A DNA stretch of 64,000 nt. Source: Fragum whitleyi. Taxonomy: Eukaryota; Mollusca; Bivalvia; Cardiida; Cardiidae. Under the pieces are notes generated by a model, which was given only the letters and a program-made list of their open reading frames with translations, was not told the DNA's origin and searched no databases. The position numbers and the translations under genes are program-made. Within the stretch, counting starts at the first letter, position 1; the number at the start of each line of letters is the position of its first letter. Of the stretch, positions 23,201 to 31,200 are shown in pieces. The DNA is taken from assembly GCA_948146395.1 (NCBI GenBank), contig OX411552.1, positions 13,748,957 through 13,812,956 on the forward strand. The letters run 5' to 3'.

Positions 23201-23560
23201 CCAGGTCTAATCCCAGATGCTCACAAGAATCGAGGTTTAGGTATTTCATTTTTACGACACATTGAGCGATGTTCCTTCCTTCTCTATGTACTGGACCTGT
23301 CAGAAGGAGAACCATGGACTCAGCTGGAACAGCTCAAATATGAACTGGAACAGTATAAAACCGGCTTATCTAGTGTTCCCCATGCTGTGATAGGCAATAA
23401 AATGGACCTGGAGGTGTCTCGTCAGAATTATATAAAACTTAAGGAGATGATTAGTTTACCTGTGATACCAATATCTGCCAAGGACAAACTCAACATGAAA
23501 GAGTTGCTGTCACACCTCAGAGAACTTCATGATGAGAATTATTATGTACACAAAGTGTGA
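14139..23560 (+). CDS. MTG2: Mitochondrial Obg-family GTPase MTG2 (GTPBP5), six coding exons
   Basis: Predicted 370-residue GTPase of the mitochondrial matrix. In the known family it binds the large mitoribosomal subunit late in its assembly. Exons are 14139-14255, 14912-15059, 18827-18942, 20623-20844, 22164-22302 and 23190-23560; junction phases 0,1,0,0,1 all agree and every junction has GT-AG. Residues 1-33 contain nine Lys/Arg and no acidic residue, as in a presequence. Obg glycine-rich fold about 50-200. G1 GFPNAGKST, switch threonines in YPFTTL, G3 DIPG, G4 NKMD and G5 ISAK are all present. It ends HKV then TGA. Length is close to animal relatives (about 400). The start is the first Met of the basic segment; an in-frame upstream Met at 14016 would need the acceptor at 14086 to be unused. 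Exons 1-2 are duplicated upstream at 4997-5917. Confidence 0.93.
14521..14577. repeat. AT-rich perfect hairpin (copy 2)
   Basis: Exact twin of 5379-5435, within intron 1 of the intact MTG2 gene. Confidence 0.65.
14912..15059 (+). CDS. MTG2: MTG2 exon 2 (Obg domain start)
   Basis: Forty-nine codons plus one base. It encodes [11 protein letters not shown] and [16 protein letters not shown], the glycine-rich strands typical of Obg. Acceptor after a T-rich tract, donor GTGAGT. Confidence 0.92.
15408..15503. repeat. Long-armed hairpin in MTG2 intron 2
   Basis: Inverted arms of about 38 nt centred on GTTACTTTAAGTAAC. The inner part contains ACAACATCATAAACAACGG and its complement. It lies about 260 bp right of the duplication end, hence only beside copy 2. 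Likely a small foldback element. Confidence 0.6.
15640..16620. repeat. Degenerate tandem repeat, about six units of 155-180 bp
   Basis: Recurring blocks GGTTAAGTTTTTACGTGCA, ACATGCTTCTGTGACCATAA and CCTTTTCGGACTTAGAAATT appear about every 155-180 bp (for example near 15720, 15897, 16212, 16378 and 16552). The copies are diverged. Located in MTG2 intron 2. The rest up to 17125 shows nothing supported. Confidence 0.7.
17126..18070 (+). repeat. AGCTCCACTGGCC-type repeat element with internal tandem units
   Basis: Starts TTAGCTCCACTGGCC with a GGGCTATTGTCAT block and TCCGTAAACTTTTACTTTAA. It then shows repeated units that share TGATGGATAT, ATCCTTGAGTG and AGCAGAGGTCAATT at about 170-bp spacing. 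A second start (TTTTTAGCTCAACTGGCC) at 17836 opens another copy. Related copies are at 34060-35185 (minus) and 37703-38734. The family is dispersed; I know similar sequences from bivalves but cannot name it. Confidence 0.65.
18622..18712. repeat. Diverged AT-rich hairpin element
   Basis: Shares ATAACAACTAATTATTATTA and ATCTTTTATGTT with the hairpins at 5379 and 14521. Located about 115 bp upstream of MTG2 exon 3. Confidence 0.5.
18827..18942 (+). CDS. MTG2: MTG2 exon 3 (Obg domain middle)
   Basis: Enters in phase 1 and leaves in phase 0 (donor GTGAGA). It encodes a less conserved part of the Obg fold with GEHGVPG and [10 protein letters not shown], the last piece matching the family position before VPLGT. 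Confidence 0.88.
19079..19440 (+). mobile_element. Foldback element, family 3, forward copy
   Basis: Left end GACACTAGCTACTTTTTGCC followed by GGCCTGAAGGGCCTG; right end has CTACAGGCCTGAAGGAGC. The centre is a palindrome around AAGAAGAATTTGATTTTGG. It matches the complement of 19879-20272. Both lie in MTG2 intron 3. Confidence 0.6.
19429..19745. repeat. Inverted GACCCCTAGAAATT repeat
   Basis: TTGACCCCTAGAAATT near 19470 and its complement near 19518 flank a C-run, with related TTGACCC motifs at 19438 and 19693. Probably part of another foldback element between the two family 3 copies. Confidence 0.45.
19879..20272 (-). mobile_element. Foldback element, family 3, reverse copy
   Basis: Right end GGCAAAAAGTAGTTGGTGTC is the complement of the left end of 19079-19440. 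The centre (ATTGTAGAAAAGAAGAAATT to CTTTTCCAACAATGTTTTCC) is palindromic. The two copies face each other and could pair across about 440 bp in the intron 3 RNA. Confidence 0.6.
20330..20610 (+). repeat. CCCCCC-TTCGAAGAAGAGGGG dispersed repeat
   Basis: A C-run, TTCGAAGAAGAGGGGTATAT and a CAGTCAGTCCGTCTGTCAGT stretch followed by a degenerate body. A related minus-strand copy occurs at about 35186-35345. It ends just before the acceptor of MTG2 exon 4. Confidence 0.5.
20623..20844 (+). CDS. MTG2: MTG2 exon 4 (Obg domain end)
   Basis: Seventy-four codons, phase 0 at both ends. [22 protein letters not shown], and [18 protein letters not shown] are highly characteristic of Obg/MTG2. Donor GTAAGC. 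Confidence 0.95.
21779..21818. repeat. Perfect hairpin ACTCATTGGAATCGTCTTG
   Basis: Perfect arms of about 19-20 nt with outer partial pairing (TATTTTGGGTACTC against GAGTATCCACAAAATA). The arm sequence is close to the palindromic core of the family 2 MITEs at 24844-24890 (CTCATTAGAATCGTC), so this may be a worn member. The surrounding 20845-22163 intron 4 holds no supported gene. Confidence 0.6.
22164..22302 (+). CDS. MTG2: MTG2 exon 5 (P-loop)
   Basis: Begins [12 protein letters not shown] and runs to the residue before VADIPG, so it holds the G1 and switch regions. It ends in phase 1 at GTAGGC. An inverted SINE dimer starts only about 12 bp past this donor. Confidence 0.95.
22326..22814. 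mobile_element. Inverted SINE dimer in MTG2 intron 5
   Basis: Two copies of one SINE body lie tail to tail, joined near 22550 at the palindrome CAAACAATGATTGTTTG. Shared blocks are GATAATCGTAGACC, AGAGAAATAC and AATATAACTGAAA. The minus copy keeps a degenerate tRNA head at about 22745-22814 (CAGCGCAGTTGGTAGTGC on the minus strand); the plus copy lacks it. ATCATACATCA occurs on both sides (22315-22325 and 22815-22825), which looks like one target duplication for the whole structure. The body matches the SINE at 29235. Confidence 0.75.
22905..22990. repeat. Diverged AT-rich hairpin element
   Basis: AGATAATATTATAGGTTGTA and TAACAACTTATTAACTTTAT with ATCTTGTATGTT relate it to 5379-5435. In MTG2 intron 5. 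Confidence 0.5.
23190..23560 (+). CDS. MTG2: MTG2 exon 6 (G3-G5 and stop)
   Basis: Encodes DIPG, the FLRHIERC helix, the NKMD guanine-specificity motif and ISAK, then TGA at 23558-23560. Confidence 0.95.
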
Positions 23561-23582
23561 TGCTATTTGTTTCAATTTCAAT

Positions 23583-23588
23583 AATAAA
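23583..23588 (+). terminator. MTG2: Polyadenylation signal of MTG2
   Basis: AATAAA 23 bases after the stop codon, the first canonical signal downstream. Its closeness implies a very short 3' UTR. Confidence 0.6.
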
Positions 23589-23599
23589 TACATAACACT

Positions 23600-24688
23600 G
23601 AGAGTGTGTCAGTCATCCAAAGTGTCAGAACACCCCCCCCCCCCATCTTTTAGTGACATGTCACAAAAAAAGGCACCCTATGGGAAGTCTGTAAAGTGAA
23701 TACTGGTATTTTGAAAAAGATATTTGTTTCAGCATTGGTCAACAAGACTGTATTTCAACATGGGAAGATAGCTTGATCATTATATTTCAGAAATCAGCTT
23801 GGTGCAAAAAGTTTGACCCATGTCAATCTGCACTGTCTGCACAGTCTGACCATAGTCAACACTTTATGCAATGATCATGGACGACCCTTTTTCACATTTA
23901 TTTAAACTAGATCCCATATCCCATTTCTAAATGACAACGTTTCAGACATAAGGTAGCAGACCGCTGAAAGTTTTGCAGCATTTTGGAAGCCATAAACTTT
24001 AACAGTCTTAACCAAGGTTTCCTAATGATTTCATTAGGAAAACTCAGTTAACATTGTGAAAGATCCTGAGTCCAATATGTTGCTGAACTATTACGGATCT
24101 ACTACCTTATAAGAAATTGATGAAGTTGATCATTTTAAATGATGACATTCCAAACAAGAAATTGCTGTATGTTGACTAGTGGGGATTTTTTATTAAAGTC
24201 TAAAAAACAACAAAGGGTATTAACGGAAAAAAAGCTAATTTAGGTTATGGTTCTTTTGCACTGCATTCTGTATTCAGGAGAGGAATATAACTACTATATT
24301 TCAAGTCAATTAATCTAAAGATAATAGATATATGATGCCAGAGGTTCACGCCATACAACCGCCTGATGCCCTGACATGAAGGGTGAACACATAATATGCC
24401 CCGTCAAAAGATGGGCATAATGATATGAAATTAATATGACTGTGTTTGTAGAATGCCGTTTCATCATTTCCCACAATGTTTTTTAGGTTGGAATAGAGCA
24501 AATTGGAAATGTGGGAATTTTTTAGGATACTGTTGAAATTGATAGAATCATAGAAGATGGCAACAAAATATCACAATGATCAGAGTTTAATGTAGGATGG
24601 ATTGTTGACCATTTTAATGTCTTACTTTGGAGCCAAACCCTTTGTTGTGGGTACCTGCTGGATGATTTCAATAAATGTTTTCATCATA
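23600..24688. other. Intergenic spacer between convergent genes
   Basis: No gene seen. It contains a C-run at about 23633-23644 and a short inverted repeat near 24012-24036 (TTTCCTAATGA / TCATTAGGAAA). Otherwise AT-rich unique DNA between the MTG2 polyadenylation signal and the MITE at 24689. Confidence 0.5.
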
Positions 24689-25036
24689 TACAGTAAAATT
24701 TGTATTAAGCGACAACCTATTGGACCATCAAAAGGTGGTCGTTAAAGAAAATGGTTGCTTAATACATGTTTTTTTACAAATAAGAAATGTAAGTTTGATT
24801 GAATATGTATATTCTAGCCAATTCCTCAATAACTCTATGTTGTAAACACTCATTAGAATCGTCTGTATAAGACGATTCTAATGAGTTTAAACAACATAGA
24901 GTTAGAAAACAATAATGTTAGGACAAATATTTATCTACTTTTTAAGATAGTTTGATTTAAGAAGGGTATTTTGATGACGGTCGCATAATAAAATTGGTCT
25001 CTTAATAGACGTGGTCGCTCGAACAAGATTGACTGT
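24689..25036. mobile_element. MITE, family 2, in the MTG2-DHRS4 spacer
   Basis: Ends TACAGTAAAATTTG and, complemented, ACAGTCAATCTTGTT. Internal TTAAGCGACAACC and GGTCGCTCGAACAAG match the pattern of 8792-9145. The centre is a palindrome CATTAGAATCGTC / GACGATTCTAATG. It begins about 70 bp past the minus-strand stop codon, so it may lie in the DHRS4 3' UTR. Confidence 0.7.
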
Positions 25037-25106
25037 TTGTATTGCATCGATGTTGAAATTAAACTGTTTGCAATGACTTCCTCTCTCTGGTACACCAAAT
25101 ATTATT

Positions 25107-25221
25107 TCATAATCTTGAAGGACTCCCACCATTTATTACAATATTTTCGCCTGTCATATAAGAGGCATCCTCTGACACTAGAAAAGATACCACCCCAGCA
25201 CACTCTTCTGGTTTACCAAAT
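25107..25221 (-). CDS. DHRS4: DHRS4-like last exon with SRL stop
   Basis: Completes the split Arg, then FGKPEECAGVVSFL through TGENIVINGG to SPSRL and TGA. The SRL tripeptide is a peroxisomal targeting signal. Confidence 0.95.
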
Positions 25222-28200
25222 CTGTAATTGAAGGGAATAATTAGTAGTCACCTGTGCAGGCTACAAAATATTTGATTCATCCAAATGTAGAGGATACTTG
25301 AAATTAAGCTAAATCAATACATTTTGATGGCTCTGTGCAGAACTGTTGTATCTGCCTATATGTTTATAGGCAGTTACAACTGTTTCGTACTGAGCCATTG
25401 ATTTGTTAGTTAATAGAAAGAAATGTTATGGTGGGAAAAGGAAGATTTTGCTTACTCTCTGATAAGATCTGGGGTGCACAGACCCCTTTTAACCCTTTGC
25501 TGTTTAATCCCTGCTTTTTAAGTGCCTGTGATTTTTTGATTGAGAAAACATTGTGAAAAAAGAAGAAATTGCTTCTGACGAGCAATTTCTTCTTTTTCCA
25601 CACTATTTTCTACCCTATAGAATGGTCATTTTTCAAATTAAATCCACATTAAATTTTCGTCTGCAAAACCTTTGAATTTGGACAGGTCCAAGATTTTGTA
25701 AAACAGGAAAGGGTTAAGATATGGCTTAATGGGTTATCCTTATAGGTAAGGAAAAAAGTGTACAATTAAACAAAATACCTTTTCATTGGAATAGAATTTT
25801 TAACCTCCTCAGATATTGGCGAATTCCATAGCTGAAATAATTAGATATTTATCTATTTACTAGATGACTAGAAATTTATCTAGTCTAACCTCTGTATAAG
25901 ATTCAGATAATGAATATATATAAGATTTAGATTACGAATAAGCACTGTCAATCAGCCCTGTGTTCAGGATGACAAAATAGTGCACACTGTTTGCAAATTA
26001 TAACCTGCTTTGCACCTGAACTTGCATGCAAAATTGAGTATAGTTTGCAAACAGTATGTACAATTTTGTCACCCTGATGTAGGTTGGCAATTGTTTCTTT
26101 CACTTCAGTATTAAGTTACGATTCATTGTATCAGTATTGCATCAAAAGGTCTGTATACTTGTGTATTCTGTCCAACAAAAAGTTTCAATAAAAATCATTG
26201 ACCCCATTTCGATTGTGTTGGGTGGAATTTTGATTGTAGGCAATTTTATGAATCTATAATTTACATTCTCCCATCCTGTATGATTATTTAAGAATTGCAA
26301 CTTACAATTAACTACTACCAAGTCCAACCTCTTTTCAAAAAAAAAAATATTTAGTTCCCAAGGTCCCTTATTGTGCGAGAGGTCATGTTTTGAAAAAACA
26401 ATGTTTATGGCTAGTTTCAAAGTGAAACAATATTTTTAAAGAATTGCTTAACAATGCAGAGTCCCCTTTTGGATGTAAGCTATTTTTTTCTTTGCATCAC
26501 TTGGAGTGAAATATTTTACAAGAAAGTCCAAACAAAAATCAGATGGTTAGGAACAACTGTGAATTTTTCATCTATATACAAGAAGGTGAAGTTTTTAACA
26601 AGAAATAAACAGAAGGAAGTACAGATTGACAAATGGAGATAATAATTCCAACATACATAGACCTGCAGTGGTATTTTAAAGTCAAGAAAACTGCCTTATT
26701 AGATTTACAGACCCTGTGATTATAGTAGTACTTACTGCATCACTAAACCTTGTTTCTATAACACTAGGAGCTATTCCATATACCCGTATATTTTTACTTG
26801 TTAATTGAGGCACCAATGCTTTCACCATACCCAACATGGCTGATTTGCTGATTCCATAGGCTCCCATTGGCTAAAACGGATAAAGTTTCATATTTTGGCA
26901 CCTGCATTGATAGATTGTTTTATAATGCAATGAAGCCTGTATTGACCTGATATCACCTGTCTAACATGACATGTTATCAGGCAGTCTATTTTTAGAAACA
27001 CAGCCTCTTCATGATAAATTCTCCCAACCTCGACCAGATAACATTGATATTTTAAGACACTAACATATTATTCTCTTTTTACCAGTGCTCATTTGTCTGC
27101 CTGGGAAAACTTAAGAATTTTATCATAACTTCAACACTATTCAAGTTACCTTGCGCTTATTTGACAAAAAAGGATCCTCTCATTAATTCTCATTCTTTGA
27201 AGGTCAATGTCATATAGAGAATAATATGTTAGTGTCTTTAAATATCAATGAAATCTGGTAGAGGTTGGGAGACACATTGATATTTTCCAGACAGGTACAT
27301 ATTATTCTTTTTATCATGCAATCACTTTTCAGCACTGAATTATAAAACCTTAGAAATCAAAGAAATTCAGGTGAAAGTGTATTCAAATTGTTTCTAAAAA
27401 ATAGACTTCCTGATCATCATTCTATGTTATCAGACAGATGATATCAGGTCAATACAGGCTTCATTGCATGATAAAACTACGTTAAATTGAGGTTTCAAAA
27501 GACATGTGTTCCAATCTAATTTGTCATATTTTTTAAATCCATGGAAATGGAAAAATGTCCATATAAATCCTTCCTTACATTGAAAATCTGTTCACTCTCA
27601 CAGTTTACAAATTGTTATGATCTCAATATGTTGCATGAGCAATCACAAAAGTCATGTTAAACAGGTTGTTTTATTACAATGAGGTTTTTTCCTCACGAAA
27701 TGTAGAAACTGAGAAATACTGTTATTTGATGCTTTTGAATAGAATAAAGTTCTATATAAAAAATGTTTATAAACATCATACTGTTTTCTAGACATGTTAG
27801 ATTTGTTCTATGTATCCTTATATAAATGTACATATAATTATGTTCCAGATGATAAGATGTTCTTTAACGCTTTCGGTGGTTTATCAAGAAATAATGGTAG
27901 ATTATCACTTGATAATTTCACCGCAAAAGCAGTGAAATTATCAAAAACTTATACCCTGTTTTTGTGCATTTCATCCTATTTGACATAATCTATGCGGGCG
28001 AAATAAGTGACATCACAATGAATGTTGCATAGCAAGTGACATAAACTGAAACCAACTTCTAATCGGTCACTGCATGTTTTACTCTTTTCAACACATTTAC
28101 AATAAAAGAATTGAATAGAACATAACCTTCATGCAAGGACAAATCAATCTCGAGGATTTTGGTGAAAGAATTGTGTAAAAAGGACCGGTAGAACGATTGT

Positions 28201-31200
28201 AGCAGACTAAAGAAAGCACCAACCCTGCTTAGAAAAAGTCACAAAACTCGCAAAATGCAGGGAATTTTCAAAATTTCAGTAGAAGAAATACCGGTATGTT
28301 GTTAAAAAAGTACTATGCTTTCGATGCCTTAAAGATAGCTGAATATAAATAAGTAAAGAAAACATTATCTAAGACATTCATTTGCGTAAATAAATAAGGT
28401 AAATTTGTTAAGTTTACCCCACCCACCAATGTTAATTTTGAAATTGGGGGTACTCATGTTCTCATGCAAGTTAAAATGATTTCCCTGGAGAATTTTTCTA
28501 CGCATTTTGGTTTTGTTATGTACCAAGTGCACGGGCTATCGGAAATCATCAAACTCTTGCATCTTTAACCTTATTAAGTATTACTGTTTGTACTTTATTT
28601 GGGTGACCGATTAGAAGTTGGTTTAAGTTTACTTTCCGAAATTATGTCTCATTTTGCATAAGAGATAAAGAATTATTGTTTGTTTTCAAGTAAGATCGAT
28701 TAATATTTCATTTCATAAACAACAAAAGCTATCTTTTCAATCGTGAAAATATAGCTTTTGTTGTTCACCCAATTGAATATAGATAGATCTTACACTCAAA
28801 CTAATGATTATCCCTTACAGAAATACAAAGTTTGCTGCAAATTTGCAGCAAATTTGCCGCAAATATGCCACAAACTAATTTGTTTGCAAGAACAGTTAGC
28901 AGCAACTTAACATGTGTTTGCGGCAGAAAATCCATTTACTGCAAACATTCTACAAACGCCTTAGATAAAAAAAATATGTTCCTGCAAACTATTCGCAAAC
29001 AGGAAGTTTGCAGTAAGTTTGCGAGAACACATTTTTTCATTAGTTAGATCATGCACTTAGCAGGAAGTTTGCAAGAAGATGAACTTTGAAAAAAAATCTT
29101 TTAACTTATATAATAAGTTTCATCCCAATTTTAAATAGCTATTTTGAGTCATTATTAAACCTTCCCATGCTTATCTAAGTATTTTCTGCTGTAGGCCTAC
29201 ATAAGGCTTAAGCAGACAGTATAGACTAAGATCATCAGCCGCGGCAATAGCGCAGTTGGTAGCGCGCCGGACTTCTAATCCAGGGGTCTATATTCGCAAG
29301 GGTTCGATCCCCGGCCGCGGCACTTATCCTTTCCGACATTTGTCTTCCACCAATGGGTAGATAATCGTAAACCTTTGTGGAATAGCAACTGGAGGCTAGG
29401 AAAGGGATGTGGTGGTAGTACTGTTGTGAGAAATACCAGGAATCCATCATTAGGTGCTCCAGTCGTCGCGATATAACTGAGAGATTGTTGAAAGCGACGT
29501 AAAACCCCAATTCAAATAAAAAAATAGACTAAGATCAGCCTGAATATATGTGCATTCTGATCTAAGCATACACTATATCTAAGTGTGAAAATACTGTTTA
29601 GAAGAAAATTTACTAAGAATTTTTTCTTATTGTATCATCCAGTCCCTTCATAATACCGGTACCTAAAGCAGCCGAATACTCCATTTTTAAACTAATATAT
29701 ATCATTTTTATTAAATACTATTAAAGATATATGAATTTTTGTGCACATGCTCAAAGAAGCTAACTGTAAATAATTCAAAAGCCATCCCAAACATGAAAAG
29801 ATACTATCTTGGTAAAGTGTAAAGTGAATATTAAAATAAATGGTCAGATCATTCAGCAGAGGTTACCCGGAGGTTCAACACCGAAAACATTGATATATGG
29901 TTGAGGAATATTTATTCTAAATTCCGAAAATTCATAAACCGGAAAAGTTTTTAACCCTGCCAGGCTACCAAGATAGTGTAGTCCCTCCCCAAGTTGAAAA
30001 TGTTCACCCTCCTAACATGGTTCTATTTTGCTTAACAGCTCACATATATAAATTCAACTACTTCGTCATTGCTGCGAACTTGCTGCAAACTGTTTGCGAG
30101 AATAGTTTGCTGCAAATTTGCTGCAAACAGTTTGCTGCAACTGTTTGCAGCAAATTTGCGGCAAACTGTTCTCGCAAACAGTTTACAGCAAGTTCGCAGC
30201 AGATTAGAAGCCACATTAAGTTTATTACTATATAAAAAGATCATCTCAACCATCTGCCTCAGTGGTCCAGTGGTTGAGCGTAGCAGTTAAAAAGGTATGG
30301 TTTATCAATTTCTACTTAGATAGGGTAATAGCATAGTGAATTAAGGTATAGTTGAAGGTCAGCATAGGTCTACTCTGACAAATGAATATAGAATCATGAA
30401 GATTGAGAAAGAAATCTCAGACTTACATATTAATAAAATATTTTTTGTGACCTTAACTAGAAAACCCCGGTTCAAATCCTGCAGACTCCACAATTTTTTT
30501 TTTTTTTTTTTTTTTTTTTCACTAAAAACCTTCAGAAACCAAAACATTGCACATAAAAACATTTATGACCCATGGATTACAAAAGAAACTTATTAGAAAT
30601 GGAAAAATACCTTACTTATAGTAAGAGAGTTGTTCAAAAAATTGTTTGCAGGATGTTTGCAGCAAGGTTGCAGAGAGTTTGCCGGGAGTTTGCAAGAACA
30701 GTTTGCTGCAAGTTTGCGGCAAACTGTTTGCAAGAAAGCTCATTTGCATACGAAAAATGAATACGCAGCAAATTTGCAGCAAACATTACCTGCAAATTTG
30801 CAGCAAATCTGCTGCAAATTTGCAGCAAATGTTTGCGAGAGGCAATATATTTTGGTAAGGGATCCTCTATGTAATCAACTTATACCTCTGTCTGTATGTG
30901 ATTCACAACATATTCCTGCCTTACACAAAGCTTTGACACACAGTATAGTCTTAGATCAGCCTGCACATATATGCAGTCCAACCTTTGCCCACAACTCCTG
31001 CTTTGATTTTTATCCTGGGAAAATAATTGTGTTTTTTAAGACTGGTTGAAATGTTGGTTAAAAATGGCAGCTTATTAAGAAAATACATAAATTCAATAGG
31101 ATAATCTGGCTTGAATTATTTACCTCTGCAGGTATATATCCAGCCAGTGAAGATACAAACACAACAACGCCACCCCTACAATATATTAGTTTTGATTAAA

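Noticed and set aside
29238..29322. A true tRNA-Arg(TCT) gene.
   Set aside because: The acceptor pairs perfectly, but three extra bases precede the D arm, the variable region is too long, and the sequence continues into a SINE body with target duplications around the whole.
28825..30845. A CRISPR array, considered because of the repeated short motifs.
   Set aside because: No constant repeat with unique spacers, and the sequence is clearly eukaryotic.
30359..31049. Overlapping frames with AANLQQ-type repeats.
   Set aside because: They are translations of the TTTGC-GCAAA motif clusters.
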